A DNA stretch of 34,795 bases from Ardenticatenaceae bacterium (GTDB lineage Bacteria; Chloroflexota; Anaerolineae; Promineifilales; Promineifilaceae): assembly GCA_020634565.1 (NCBI GenBank), contig JACKBN010000024.1, positions 1 to 34,795 on the forward strand. Direction: 5' to 3'. Below, in pieces: positions 7,497-15,642 of the stretch. Position numbers and translations under genes: made by a program. Under the pieces are notes generated by a model, which was not told the DNA's origin, made no database searches, and was given only the letters and a program-made list of their open reading frames with translations. Position 1 is the first letter of the stretch. Every line of letters begins with the position of its first letter.

Positions 7497-8738
7497 CTAC
7501 ATGCCCAAGCGGTCAAAGTTTTTGATCAGCGTTTTGAGATAGTGCGCATATTTGGGTTCGTAGTAAAGCGCAACGGCCGCTTCCGCCTCATCAAACTCCT
7601 CAGCCATTTCCAGAATAACTTTCACATACACGGCATCACAGCGCATGATTGATTCTTGATGCGCTTTTGGCCCTTTTACTTCCAGCAGCACGGGCGCTGT
7701 TGAGAGTGACTTGTCTTTCAGCGTGTGAATGACCTGTGCCTGACGAGCCAGCAGCAACACGGCGTTAATGGCGTTTTTGGAGATTTTCTTCTCAGCATCT
7801 TTATACTCATCAGCCAGGGTGTCAATGAGTTCTCGCCAGCGAACCTGCTCTGTGGTATTTAAATGGCGAATGACATCCTTGAGGATGGTGAAGCGTGCCT
7901 CTCTTTTGACCACGCGCAGGCGCTGCTTTTTAAGCTCACGGCGGTAGCGGACGTGCAGCGGTGTGGGCTGCTTTTCTGGCTGTTCGGGTCGCCGAGCGTA
8001 GATGGTGGTCTCTACTTGCTCTACGGTTACCAGCTCAGGATACTTGCCCAGAAATTTGCGGAAGCTGCCTTCAGCGTGGGCGCTTTTATCAAAAGCCCCA
8101 TTGCTGCTGTCTGACATGTGCTGTTTCAACACGCTGGCCCTGACGCGCTCTTCATTGGCTAGCAGCTGCCGCAAGGAACTGTCCAGCAGTTCTTGCACCT
8201 GCACATCGGTCATTTGTGGCGTGGGCACAATTTCTTCGTAGTAGATGTATTGGTCACACAGATCGGCCAGACTTTGGCTGGTGGTGTGGCGAACGCCCAA
8301 ACCAATGACACGTTTGCCTCGCTTGCGCAGCGCCTGTACCAACGGCGTAAAATCGCGGTCGCCGGTCATGAGGACGTAGGTGCTGTAATCGTGACCATCC
8401 AACAGCGTTTCCATGGCGTCTACCACAATTTGCATATCGGCCAGATTTTTGCTGAAGTTGTTCAAGCGGATGGCGGACCGGGTGATGAAACCTGCGGATG
8501 CTAAATCCCGCATCATCTGTTGATCTTGCCGCCAATCGCCATAGGAATGCCGCAGCACAATACGGCCGTTCGTCACCTTTTTAATATGGTCCAACACCAA
8601 ATTGATATTGAAGTTCAGATTAATTTGTTTGGCGCCAATGACGAGGTTGTCAAGGTCTAGAAGGATAGCAACATCATTGTTTGATGAAGATCTGTTTGTG
8701 TTCGAGGAACTCTCTTGATTATTTGATTGGGTAGACAT
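7497..8738 (-). CDS. NYN-domain ribonuclease-like protein with OST-HTH/LOTUS domain
   Basis: 413 aa. After a Ser/Asn-rich N-terminus (1-21), residues about 22-170 form a NYN (LabA/DUF88, PIN-like) domain. It has AILLDLDNL (Asp28, Asp30), NLADMQIVVDAME (Asp101, Asp107) and the signature MTGDRDFTPLV (Asp127, Asp129), so all acidic residues of the predicted metal site are present. Residues about 177-250 (VQELLDSSLRQLL ... GSFRKFLGKYPELV) fit an OST-HTH/LOTUS domain, which binds RNA or G-quadruplex structures in other systems. The rest (260-413) is basic then helical and I do not recognise it. A structured-RNA nuclease or RNA-binding regulator is the likely role. It converges on the PPOX-like gene with an 8-base gap. 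Confidence 0.85.
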   Translation of the reverse strand: MSTQSNNQESSSNTNRSSSNNDVAILLDLDNLVIGAKQINLNFNINLVLDHIKKVTNGRIVLRHSYGDWRQDQQMMRDLASAGFITRSAIRLNNFSKNLADMQIVVDAMETLLDGHDYSTYVLMTGDRDFTPLVQALRKRGKRVIGLGVRHTTSQSLADLCDQYIYYEEIVPTPQMTDVQVQELLDSSLRQLLANEERVRASVLKQHMSDSSNGAFDKSAHAEGSFRKFLGKYPELVTVEQVETTIYARRPEQPEKQPTPLHVRYRRELKKQRLRVVKREARFTILKDVIRHLNTTEQVRWRELIDTLADEYKDAEKKISKNAINAVLLLARQAQVIHTLKDKSLSTAPVLLEVKGPKAHQESIMRCDAVYVKVILEMAEEFDEAEAAVALYYEPKYAHYLKTLIKNFDRLGM

Positions 8739-8810
8739 GCGTTAAATTTGTCTTTCTAATTTAGGTAATAGGCTAAGGATAATTCTACTGCATTCAACCA
8801 TTCCCGCAAT

Positions 8811-8855
8811 TGTTTCCCGTGAAACAAAATTGGGTACGATGTTTCCCGTGAAACA
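8811..8855. promoter_or_regulatory. Two parS-like ParB-binding sites
   Basis: TGTTTCCCGTGAAACA occurs exactly twice, at 8811-8826 and 8840-8855, with starts 29 bases apart. It differs from the broadly conserved bacterial parS TGTTTCACGTGAAACA by a single base (C for A at position 7). Both sites are intergenic between the NYN gene and the gene at 9005. Chromosomal parS sites cluster near oriC, which fits the candidate origin 7.7 kb upstream. Confidence 0.72.
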
Positions 8856-8977
8856 TTACGCGCAAGTCCCTGCAACTGGCCTGGATTTCTAATGTAGTAC
8901 CCAAAACTCACACTGTGACTTACGGCCGTTTTACTAATTCATTATTCCATGTTACCATAATGTGATAATACTATGTC

Positions 8978-8992
8978 AACCTGAATCAGGTT
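8978..8992. promoter_or_regulatory. Palindrome in the leader of the envelope-protein gene
   Basis: AACCTGAATCAGGTT is a perfect 7-bp inverted repeat around one base, just before the Shine-Dalgarno GGAGG (8994-8998). An extended -10-like TGTGATAAT lies upstream at 8961-8969 without a clear -35. It may be an operator or a translation-modulating hairpin. Confidence 0.35.
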
Positions 8993-9004
8993 CGGAGGTA
9001 CACA

Positions 9005-9628
9005 ATGGACCGTAATAAATGGGTTTGGTCAGGAAAACCGTGGCAGGCATTCAAAACCTTTGCCATTATTTTTTCCTTTATTATGAACTTTGTGCTTCTA
9101 GTTGTGCTGCTGATTGCCGCACCGCTCATTTTGCCAATTGTGAATTCCATCGCAGAACCGCTGGTCGGTGGGCTAAGCGACAGCTTTGTGGATATGAGCA
9201 ACGCCAACATCTCACGCACCATCGAGGTAAATGACACGATCCCGATTAACTTCACCTTGCCTTTGGACACCGAAACCAACGTTCTTGTCGTCGATTCTGT
9301 GCCTTTGAACATTCCGGCCCAATTTACACTGCCTGATGGCGGTGGACAGATCAACGGGAATGTGACTCTGGCTTTGCCGGAGGGGTTGACCTTACCGGTG
9401 CAACTTAATCTAGACGTTCCTGTCGATCAAGAAATTGATGTGGCCTTGTCGGTTGATGTAGACATTCCTCTGCAAGAAACAGAGTTAGGTGGCCCCTTCA
9501 ATACCTTGCGTGGCCTGTTTGAACCACTCGATAGATTGATTAAAGGGCTTCCTTCTAGCAATGAAGAGCTGAAGAATCGAGTGACCCAAAGCGAGCCCAC
9601 CTTGCCGATGGATACGGCCGTTCGCTAA
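9005..9628 (+). CDS. Membrane-anchored envelope protein of unknown function
   Basis: 207 aa. A short basic/aromatic N-terminus (MDRNKWVWSGKPW) precedes one long hydrophobic helix (about residues 17-48). The remainder is predicted outside the membrane. This region (about 65-165) is rich in alternating hydrophobic and acidic residues, with repeated phrases such as INFTLPLDTE, VPLNIPAQFTLP, LALPEGLTLPVQLNLDVPVD and VDVDIPLQET, which suggests a beta-rich repeat domain. I do not recognise a named family. GGAGG lies 6 bases before the ATG. The methyltransferase gene starts 15 bases after its stop, so the two are probably co-transcribed. Confidence 0.78.
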   Translation: MDRNKWVWSGKPWQAFKTFAIIFSFIMNFVLLVVLLIAAPLILPIVNSIAEPLVGGLSDSFVDMSNANISRTIEVNDTIPINFTLPLDTETNVLVVDSVPLNIPAQFTLPDGGGQINGNVTLALPEGLTLPVQLNLDVPVDQEIDVALSVDVDIPLQETELGGPFNTLRGLFEPLDRLIKGLPSSNEELKNRVTQSEPTLPMDTAVR

Positions 9629-9643
9629 CGACAACTTTTTGGC

Positions 9644-10546
9644 ATGAACAATACCGACATTCCTCCCGTCTGTGACTACGAAGGCTCAGACTATCGCACC
9701 CGCTTTTGGGAAGGCCAGGGCCGTGACTACGAAGATCAGGTAGAACGCATTGCCCTGCGCCGCCTGATGCCCCCGACTGGTGGCACACTCATTGAAATTG
9801 GGGCTGGCTTTGGTCGCCTGGCAGATGAATATCTGGGCTATCAGAAAGTGGTGCTTTTTGATTATTCACGATCCCTTTTGCGTGAAGCCCAGGCCCATTT
9901 GGGTAACGATCCGCGTTTTGTGTACGTGGCTGGCAATTGGTATCAGATGCCCTTTGTGGCTGGCCTTTTTGATACGATGGTGCAGATTCGCACGCTGCAC
10001 CACGCGGCCGATGTACCCGCCCTGTTCCAGCAGTTGGCCCGCATTGCGCGACCCAACGGCCGTTACATTCTGGAATTTGCCAACAAACAAAACCTCAAAG
10101 CAATTCTGCGCTACGGCTTGCGGCGGCAGGATTGGTCCCCCTTCAATTTAGACCCGGTTGAATTTGTCGCCCTCAACTATGATTTTCACCCCCGCTGGAT
10201 TCGCCAGCAGTTGACATTGGCCAACTTTAAGCCGGGACGGATGCTCACCGTTTCCCACTACCGCTTTGGTCCAATCAAAAAAGCGGTGCCCACGGGCTTG
10301 CTGGTGGGGCTGGATTCCATGGCCCAGTTGACGGGTAACTGGTGGCAGCTCAGCCCCAGCGTGTTTGTGGATATTGCCCACCCTGCCAGCGGCGAAACGG
10401 CCGCTCCCACCACCTTCTTTGCCTGTCCTCACTGCCAGACAGCGCTGCCAGAAGCGGTAAACGGCCGTCTCGTGTGCCCCAATTCCGACTGCCAACGCCA
10501 ATGGCAAGTTGAAGACAACCTCTACGATTTCAAAGAGCCTGTTTAA
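9644..10546 (+). CDS. Class I SAM-dependent methyltransferase with C-terminal zinc-binding motif
   Basis: 300 aa. Residues about 40-150 form a Rossmann methyltransferase domain. Motif I is TLIEIGAGFGRLADEY (48-63), the acidic end of strand 2 is VVLFDYSRSLL, and the motif IV/post-I region is FDTMVQIRTLHHAADVPALFQQLARIARPNGRYILEF, as in the Methyltransf_11 group. The C-terminus carries CPHC (about 262-265) and CPNSDC (about 279-284), a zinc-ribbon or Trm112-like element often seen in methyltransferases with unusual substrates. The substrate is unknown. It lies directly behind the anchored envelope protein, so an envelope or lipid substrate is possible. Confidence 0.85.
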   Translation: MNNTDIPPVCDYEGSDYRTRFWEGQGRDYEDQVERIALRRLMPPTGGTLIEIGAGFGRLADEYLGYQKVVLFDYSRSLLREAQAHLGNDPRFVYVAGNWYQMPFVAGLFDTMVQIRTLHHAADVPALFQQLARIARPNGRYILEFANKQNLKAILRYGLRRQDWSPFNLDPVEFVALNYDFHPRWIRQQLTLANFKPGRMLTVSHYRFGPIKKAVPTGLLVGLDSMAQLTGNWWQLSPSVFVDIAHPASGETAAPTTFFACPHCQTALPEAVNGRLVCPNSDCQRQWQVEDNLYDFKEPV

Positions 10547-10621
10547 TTAGGGTGCAAGGCATTCATTGTTGTATAAGGTCAACAAATGATTGCAATCAAT
10601 TCTCCGTGCAAATGTGGATGA

Positions 10622-10795
10622 GGTTACGGCAGTTTGGCAGACATCGCCCTTTGCCTGACTTCCATCGCCGACGAATACCCCGCCGTTGAGCTATGGGAAG
10701 CTGAACGGAACGCCGCTTCGCCAATGGGAATTGCCTTTAAACAGCCAATAATTGAGGCGGGGACGGCCGTTCCCCACAGCCAATTTGGCCTCTAG
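10622..10795 (+). pseudogene. Possible coding relic without a start codon
   Basis: Part of the 404-base gap between the methyltransferase and pilin genes. One frame is open for about 57 codons and reads like protein (SLADIALCLTSIADEYPAV, then ELWEAERNAASPMG), but it lacks a suitable start: an in-frame stop lies just upstream at 10619 and no Shine-Dalgarno is visible. I do not recognise the family. A copy of ACGGCCGT lies inside it at about 10763. Confidence 0.25.
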
Positions 10796-10798
10796 GAA

Positions 10799-10827
10799 TT
10801 GACATTCTGCTAGATGGGCTTCAAAAT
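10799..10827 (+). promoter_or_regulatory. Promoter of the pilin pair
   Basis: A perfect -35 TTGACA (10799-10804), a 17-base spacer and a -10-like CAAAAT (10822-10827). It leaves a leader of about 118 bases before the first pilin ATG. Confidence 0.45.
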
Positions 10828-10950
10828 ATGGGTAGTTCACGAGTGTCCATACTCTCTAGAGCATAAGCAACAAACAGTAAATTGATAATCCACCGCATCA
10901 TAGCAAGCAGTTTGAGCTACATGCAGTACGTATCTAGGAAGGGGTGACAA

Positions 10951-11394
10951 ATGAAGCGAAAAACTCAACAAGAAGGCGGTCAGGGATTGGTTGAATACGC
11001 CCTCATTTTGGTGTTAGTGGCGGTAGTTGTTATTGCTGTGCTTACGCTGCTGGGACCACAAGTTGGCAATGTGTTTAGCCGGGTGGTCAACGGGCTGGGC
11101 GTTGTTGATTCCTCAGGTGATTCTGGCGGGGGCGGCGGCAATCCATCTCCCACTGGTAACTTAATTACAGTGACTGCTTTTCGCAGCGGGGGAGATGTGG
11201 TGGTGCAGGTGCAGGTGACAGGCACGGTGAACATTACGGCCGTTGATTCACAAAGCGGCAAAACAGCCAGCATGTCTTGTCCGGGCAGCGGCTGTTCGGT
11301 CAACTTGCCTTCTGTGGGGCCAAATCCGGGCAGCATTACGGTCACAGCCGATGGAGGCAACAGCTTGTCGGCTTCGTATCCGGCACAAAATTGA
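10951..11394 (+). CDS. Flp-type pilin with C-terminal extension
   Basis: 147 aa. The first 55 residues are a canonical Flp/Fap prepilin: a basic leader (MKRKTQQEGG), a Gly followed by the QGLVEY motif with the Glu/Tyr pair, and the hydrophobic helix ALILVLVAVVVIAVLTLLG. A TadV-like prepilin peptidase would cut after the leader glycine. Usual Flp pilins stop there at 50-70 aa, but this one continues with a Gly/Ser linker (about 57-70) and a beta-rich domain with two cysteines (SMSCPGSGCSVNLPSVGPN). This suggests a decorated pilin or tip subunit. AGGAAGGGG precedes the ATG. No tad assembly genes are in the window. Confidence 0.88.
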   Translation: MKRKTQQEGGQGLVEYALILVLVAVVVIAVLTLLGPQVGNVFSRVVNGLGVVDSSGDSGGGGGNPSPTGNLITVTAFRSGGDVVVQVQVTGTVNITAVDSQSGKTASMSCPGSGCSVNLPSVGPNPGSITVTADGGNSLSASYPAQN

Positions 11395-11412
11395 TGTTTG
11401 GGGAGCTATCCA

Positions 11413-11598
11413 ATGACAAACGAACAGAAGCAGTTAGCTCAGGGATTGGTTGAGTATGCCCTGATTTTGGTGCTGGTCGCCATTGTGGTGATGGGCATTT
11501 TGACGCTGCTAGGGCCGCAAATCGGCGAGATTTTTAGCCGATTGGTTGCGCCTTCTTACTGCGGCAACTGCATTTGTGGCACGTCCATGTGCAATTGA
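11413..11598 (+). CDS. Flp-type pilin with cysteine-rich tail
   Basis: 61 aa, a paralogue of the preceding gene, which ends 18 bases upstream. It shares AQGLVEYALILVLVAIVV and LTLLGPQIGEIFSRLV with it, so the pair arose by tandem duplication. The C-terminus differs completely, SYCGNCICGTSMCN, with four cysteines in the last 12 residues. The spacing could hold metal or disulfides. I place the start at ATG 11413, preceded by GGGGAG; an in-frame TTG at 11398 would add five residues with no better ribosome site. Confidence 0.82.
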   Translation: MTNEQKQLAQGLVEYALILVLVAIVVMGILTLLGPQIGEIFSRLVAPSYCGNCICGTSMCN

Positions 11599-11614
11599 CA
11601 TAAAGACGGATTGA

Positions 11615-12589
11615 TTACGGCCGTAAAATCGTGGAACCAGTCGTTTTGCGTCCTTCCAACAGTTGGTGTGCCTTGCCCGCTTCCGCCAGCGCAAATTCCT
11701 GATTGATAGCAATCTTCACCGCGCCATTTTGAATCACATCAAACAGGTCGGCTGCGGCTGCGGCCAACGTCTCTGGCGTGTCGATGAAATCGAACAGCAC
11801 TGGCCGCGTGGCAAACAGCGATCCCCGCTGCGCCAAATCAGACAGCGCAAAATTCTTGATCATCCCCGACGACTGGCCAAAGCAAACCCAGGTGCCATGC
11901 TTCTTCAGGCAGTTGAGCGAGGCTGGGTACGTGTCTTGCCCCACTGAATCGTACACCACGTCCACGCCTTGCCCTTCCGTGATTTCCATCACGCGCTCAA
12001 CAAAATTTTCGGTGCGATAGTTGATCATGTGCGCGTAACCGTTTTCTTTGGCCAAGGCCATCTTCTCAGCAGAACCGGCTGTACCGATGACGGTGGCTCC
12101 CAAATGAGCCAGCCATTGCCCCGCCAGCAGCCCCACGCCGCCCGCCGCCGCATGGAACAGAACCGTGTGGCCCGCTTCGATGCGGAAGCTGCTGCGCAGC
12201 AAATATTGTGCCGTGAGTCCTTTGAGGGTGATGGCAGCGGCCGTTTCGTAAGCAATATCGTCCGGCAGCACAATCAAATGTTTGGCGTCAATCAGCCGCT
12301 CCTGGGCGTACGCGCTCGTGGGTGTAGTGTAGGCCACGCGGTCCCCCGGTTTAATGTGCGTCACCGCTTCCCCGACGGCGACCACATCGCCAGCCGCTTC
12401 TGCCCCCGGTGTAAGCGGCGTTTGAGGCCATTTGTACAGCCCGGTGCGGTAATAGGTGTCGATAAAGTTCACGCCAATCGCCCGATGGCGCACGTGAACT
12501 TGGGTTCCGGTAGGTTGGGGAATTGTGACGGGTTCGTAGCGGAGAACGGCCGTATCCCCCGGTTCATGCATAACAATTGCGTGTGGCAT
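11615..12589 (-). CDS. qor: NADPH:quinone oxidoreductase, zinc-free MDR family
   Basis: 324 aa, the same length as E. coli QOR. It has the N-terminal GroES-like fold with GVNFIDTYYRTGLYKWPQTPLTPGAEAAGDVVAVGE and the MDR NADPH-binding motif FHAAAGGVGLLAGQWLAHLGA (about residues 150-170). Also present are the conserved VYDSVGQDTYPASL and the C-terminal GSTILRP. No structural zinc cysteine lobe is present. It reduces quinones or enals with NADPH. I prefer ATG 12589 because AAGGA lies 7 bases upstream; ATG 12595 is nearly as good, and a longer start at 12628 falls in the adjacent repeat. The stop codon and last codons are built from a copy of ACGGCCGT. Confidence 0.9.
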   Translation of the reverse strand: MPHAIVMHEPGDTAVLRYEPVTIPQPTGTQVHVRHRAIGVNFIDTYYRTGLYKWPQTPLTPGAEAAGDVVAVGEAVTHIKPGDRVAYTTPTSAYAQERLIDAKHLIVLPDDIAYETAAAITLKGLTAQYLLRSSFRIEAGHTVLFHAAAGGVGLLAGQWLAHLGATVIGTAGSAEKMALAKENGYAHMINYRTENFVERVMEITEGQGVDVVYDSVGQDTYPASLNCLKKHGTWVCFGQSSGMIKNFALSDLAQRGSLFATRPVLFDFIDTPETLAAAAADLFDVIQNGAVKIAINQEFALAEAGKAHQLLEGRKTTGSTILRP

Positions 12590-12604
12590 CTTCATTTCCT
12601 TTTT

Positions 12605-12738
12605 GCCACAGAGGAAGAAATTGGACACGGATGCACACTAATTTACACAGATAAAAGCCTTAAATCAGTGTTTATCTGCGTTGATCAGTGTCCTATTCCA
12701 TTCTGAATTTCCTCAAAACTCTCTGTGCTCTCTGTGGC
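12605..12738. repeat. CACAGAG/ACACAGAT dispersed inverted-repeat element
   Basis: Outer arms GCCACAGAG (12605) and CTCTGTGGC (ending 12738). Inner arms are GGACACGGAT...CAGATAAA (12623-12655) and TTTATCTGCGTTGATCAGTGTCC (12670-12692, two runs). It lies between two co-directional minus-strand genes and could attenuate read-through. It is the longest of the four related elements in the window. Confidence 0.6.
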
Positions 12739-12748
12739 CAATAAATTT

Positions 12749-13147
12749 TCACTCAATCCAAAATTGGTCGTCCACGGGCACTTTAAGCGCGGTGGCCTGC
12801 GCGTTGGTCTGGTGCGCCATCCCCACCACCGCTAGCAGCTCCGCATACTGCGCCTCGGTCATGCCCTTAGCCTTGGCTGAGGCAGTGTGGGAATGAATGC
12901 AGTAGTCGCAGTTGTTAGCAATTGACACGGCAATGTAGAGCATCTCTTTGGTCAGCGGGTCTAGCGCTCCGGGCTGCATGATGGCCCGCAAATTGTCCCA
13001 GGTGCGCCGCAGCGAGTCGGGATGGTTGGCCAGCGCCTTCCAAAAGTTGTTCACGTCGTCAATGTTGCGCGCCTGCTTGATTTCATCAAACACCGCTTGC
13101 GCCTCTGGCGAGGCGTCATCATATTCGATTAGTTTTACGGTTGCCAT
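12749..13147 (-). CDS. Carboxymuconolactone decarboxylase/AhpD-like protein
   Basis: 132 aa. The CMD core has MLYIAVSIANNCDYCIHSHTASAKAKGMTEAQYAELLAVVGMA (about residues 69-111). The CDYC redox pair and following His (CxxCxxxH) are as in AhpD, which suggests alkylhydroperoxidase or disulfide activity rather than decarboxylation. The C-terminal FWIE closes the domain. AGGAGG lies 4-5 bases before the ATG. It sits upstream of the quinone oxidoreductase in the same direction, so both may serve redox stress, separated by the repeat at 12605-12738. Confidence 0.88.
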   Translation of the reverse strand: MATVKLIEYDDASPEAQAVFDEIKQARNIDDVNNFWKALANHPDSLRRTWDNLRAIMQPGALDPLTKEMLYIAVSIANNCDYCIHSHTASAKAKGMTEAQYAELLAVVGMAHQTNAQATALKVPVDDQFWIE

Positions 13148-13166
13148 GCTTCCTCCTGTGTAAAAG

Positions 13167-13192
13167 TGGGTCGGATTGCCAATCCGACCTAC
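13167..13192. repeat. GTCGGATTGCCAATCCGAC hairpin
   Basis: A 12-bp stem GTGGGTCGGATT / AATCCGACCTAC (one G-T pair) with a 3-base loop, in the 172-base divergent intergenic region between the AhpD-like gene and the gene at 13320. Short hairpins of this form occur as dispersed repeats in several phyla. Confidence 0.5.
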
Positions 13193-13319
13193 GATTTCTC
13201 AGCGATAGCCAGTGCCATCACATAAACTTTGTGAAAAAATGTAGAATGTCGTAGTTATAGCCAACTTTGTCGGCAGAGGAAAGTTGTCACAAATCTGAGT
13301 CAATCGGTAAACTTGCACC

Positions 13320-15104
13320 ATGAATCGATCTAAAATTATCTTGTTATGTCTACTTGCTTTGGGGCTGCTGGTTGCGGTCCCACAAAAAAGTGAAGCTGCG
13401 CCCGCCGAACTGCCGGTGCAAGCGCCCGTTGATTATCGCTTTGGTGTCATTGAAAGTTACCAGAATCCGGCACAGGCCAACTCTTTGGGTGCGGCCTGGA
13501 CGCGGGTGCGCTTTCAGTGGGCTGAGGTGCAGGCCGGTGGCCCTGGCACCTGGACCGCCAGCGTGAGCGACGGCCAGATCAACGGCGAAATTGCCGCCGG
13601 ACGCACGGTCGTCGGCCTGCTGATCGGCATTCCTGATTGGGCGCGGGAGGGTGGCTTGCCGCGAGGCTTGCATTTGCCGCACACGGACCCCAACAATACG
13701 TGGGCTAATTTTGTGCGCGAGGCGGTGGGAAAGTACAACGGCCGTATCAACCACTGGATCATCTGGAACGAGCCGGACGTCAACGACCCCAACGCCCCTG
13801 GCCACACCTGGGATGGCTCCGTGCAGGACTTTTTCCAGCTTCAGCGCACGGCGTATCTGGTCGCCAAAGAAGTGAATCCCAACGCCACCATCCACCTGAG
13901 CGCCTTCACCTACTTTTGGAACCCCAACTACATTTACGATTTTCTGGACGTGGTGGTGGCCGATCCGGCCGCGGCCGAAAACAATTACTATTTTGATGCC
14001 CTGACGGCCCATCTCTACTTCCAACCGGACTCGATTTACAACATCATTCAGCAGTTTTACGGCGCGGTGGGCAGCCGGGGCATCCCGTGGAAACCGGTTT
14101 GGCTGGTAGAAACCAACGCGCCGCCCAGCAACGACCCCGCCTGGCCGGTGGGTAACTGGACTTTCCAGGTGGATCAGCAGGAGCAGGCGGCGTTTATTCC
14201 GCAGGTGTTTGCCGTGGGCATGGCGGCTGGCGCGCAGCGGATCGCCATCTACAAAATGCAGGACACGCCCGATGACGTCGCGGCCAACCCCGAACCGTTT
14301 GGCCTGCTGCGCATGGATGGCTCGCGCCGTCCGGCATTCACCACATACCAGGTGGCGGTGCAATATTTGGCCGGGATGCAGGGCGTCAAGCGAGAGCATT
14401 GGGGACATTGGGGTCAAATTCGGCTGGACCAAGGCAACAAGGCGACAACGGTGCTGTTTTCCCGCTTGCCTGCGCCGCAAACGGTGGAAGTGACGGCCGA
14501 AGCGAATACGGCCGTTCTCGTGGACATGTGGGGCAGCCGCCAAACGATTTCGGCCAGCAATGGCGTGTTTACCGTCACGGTGCCGGGGGCGATTTGTGCT
14601 CAGACGGCCGGGGATTTTTGCATGATCGGTGGACCCGTTTACTATCTGGTGCAGTCGCTGGATGGGGGTTCGGTCGCTGCGCCGCCACCCGTGAGTGGCC
14701 CGCCTACGGATGACAATCCGCTAGCAGCTACCGCTACAATTGACCCAGATGCGCCGACAGCGTTGCCGCAGGAAACGTCCACGCCCGCGCCAACCAACAC
14801 GCCAGAGGCAACGGAAGCTCCAACTGAGACGGCGACGCCTCGTGACACGTCCACACCGCGTCCAACACGCACGCCGACTGCAACTAACACACCAGAAGCA
14901 ACGGCTACAGAATTGCCTACGGAAACGGCCGTTCCTGCCACAGAAGTTGCCGAATTGCCACCAACGGCCGTTCCCAACCAGGAACCACTCACCGAGGAAG
15001 CGGACTCTGGCAGCAGCGGCTCGCTCATTTTGCTGGGGGCAGCGGGTTTGCTGGCCTTAGGCATTGGCGGCTGGTGGTGGAACGGCCGTCGCCAACGGAG
15101 TTAA
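13320..15104 (+). CDS. Secreted, C-terminally anchored clan GH-A-like glycoside hydrolase
   Basis: 594 aa. A Sec signal peptide (1-26, KIILLCLLALGLLVAV then SEAA) precedes a TIM-barrel-like domain (about 35-370). Clan GH-A landmarks are visible: HWIIWNEPDV with Asn150-Glu151 (acid/base), the LTAHLYF strand (His231), and WLVETNAP with Glu264 (nucleophile), closest in feel to GH39/GH5-like proteins. The substrate is unknown. After a beta module (about 370-450) comes a Thr/Pro linker (about 470-560) built of NTPEAT/TPRPT units. A transmembrane anchor (LILLGAAGLLALGIGGWWW) and RRQR stop follow, so the enzyme would be displayed outside the cell. There is no strong Shine-Dalgarno; the ATG directly precedes the signal peptide. 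Confidence 0.83.
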   Translation: MNRSKIILLCLLALGLLVAVPQKSEAAPAELPVQAPVDYRFGVIESYQNPAQANSLGAAWTRVRFQWAEVQAGGPGTWTASVSDGQINGEIAAGRTVVGLLIGIPDWAREGGLPRGLHLPHTDPNNTWANFVREAVGKYNGRINHWIIWNEPDVNDPNAPGHTWDGSVQDFFQLQRTAYLVAKEVNPNATIHLSAFTYFWNPNYIYDFLDVVVADPAAAENNYYFDALTAHLYFQPDSIYNIIQQFYGAVGSRGIPWKPVWLVETNAPPSNDPAWPVGNWTFQVDQQEQAAFIPQVFAVGMAAGAQRIAIYKMQDTPDDVAANPEPFGLLRMDGSRRPAFTTYQVAVQYLAGMQGVKREHWGHWGQIRLDQGNKATTVLFSRLPAPQTVEVTAEANTAVLVDMWGSRQTISASNGVFTVTVPGAICAQTAGDFCMIGGPVYYLVQSLDGGSVAAPPPVSGPPTDDNPLAATATIDPDAPTALPQETSTPAPTNTPEATEAPTETATPRDTSTPRPTRTPTATNTPEATATELPTETAVPATEVAELPPTAVPNQEPLTEEADSGSSGSLILLGAAGLLALGIGGWWWNGRRQRS

Positions 15105-15108
15105 GCTA

Positions 15109-15642
15109 ATGAAAGTAGGCGTTTGTGTGGCCATCATTGAAGACGAGCAAATTCTGCTGACCAAGCGGAAGGATTTTGAAGTGTGGTGCCTGCCCGGCGG
15201 GCATGTGGATGCTGGGGAGACGGTGGCGGAAGCGGCCGTTCGCGAAGCATTGGAAGAAACGGGCTTGCAGGTGAAATTGACCCGGCTGGTCGGTGTGTAC
15301 TCCATGCCCAAGACCAAAGCGTGGGTAAATTTAATGATTCTGTTTGCCGCCGAAACGGTTGGCGGTACGCTGAAAGCTCAGGAAGATGAAGTTTTAGAGA
15401 TTGAGAGATTTGCCGCTGATGCCATTCCCCAAAATTTATTGTGGGGACACCGCCAGCGCATTTTGGATGCGTTTGCCGGGCATGGCGGGGGCATCGTGCG
15501 GCATCAAACCGTGCCTTTTGATGAGGTTTCTGATCGTCAGGAGCTGTATCAATTGCTGGCTGAATCGGGCTTGTCTGGCCTGGAATTTTACGTGCAAACA
15601 TTTGGGCTGGAGGATTCCAGCGATGACAGACGAGAAGTCTAG
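15109..15642 (+). CDS. Nudix hydrolase
   Basis: 177 aa. The Nudix box GGHVDAGETVAEAAVREALE followed by ETGL (about residues 28-51) satisfies GX5EX7REUXEEXGU, with all catalytic glutamates. It hydrolyses a nucleoside diphosphate linked to another moiety; the substrate is not deducible. The ATG at 15109 lies 4 bases after the preceding stop, with GGAG at 15097-15100 inside the end of that gene. A longer start at 15064 would just re-read the anchor region of the upstream gene. The GDPD gene starts directly after its stop, so 13320-16374 probably forms one transcript. Confidence 0.92.
   Translation: MKVGVCVAIIEDEQILLTKRKDFEVWCLPGGHVDAGETVAEAAVREALEETGLQVKLTRLVGVYSMPKTKAWVNLMILFAAETVGGTLKAQEDEVLEIERFAADAIPQNLLWGHRQRILDAFAGHGGGIVRHQTVPFDEVSDRQELYQLLAESGLSGLEFYVQTFGLEDSSDDRREV

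Noticed and set aside
13350..14543. Long minus-strand frame of 397 codons
   Set aside because: It is antisense to the GH-A-like gene, has composition dominated by His/Arg/Val, and shows no recognisable motif.
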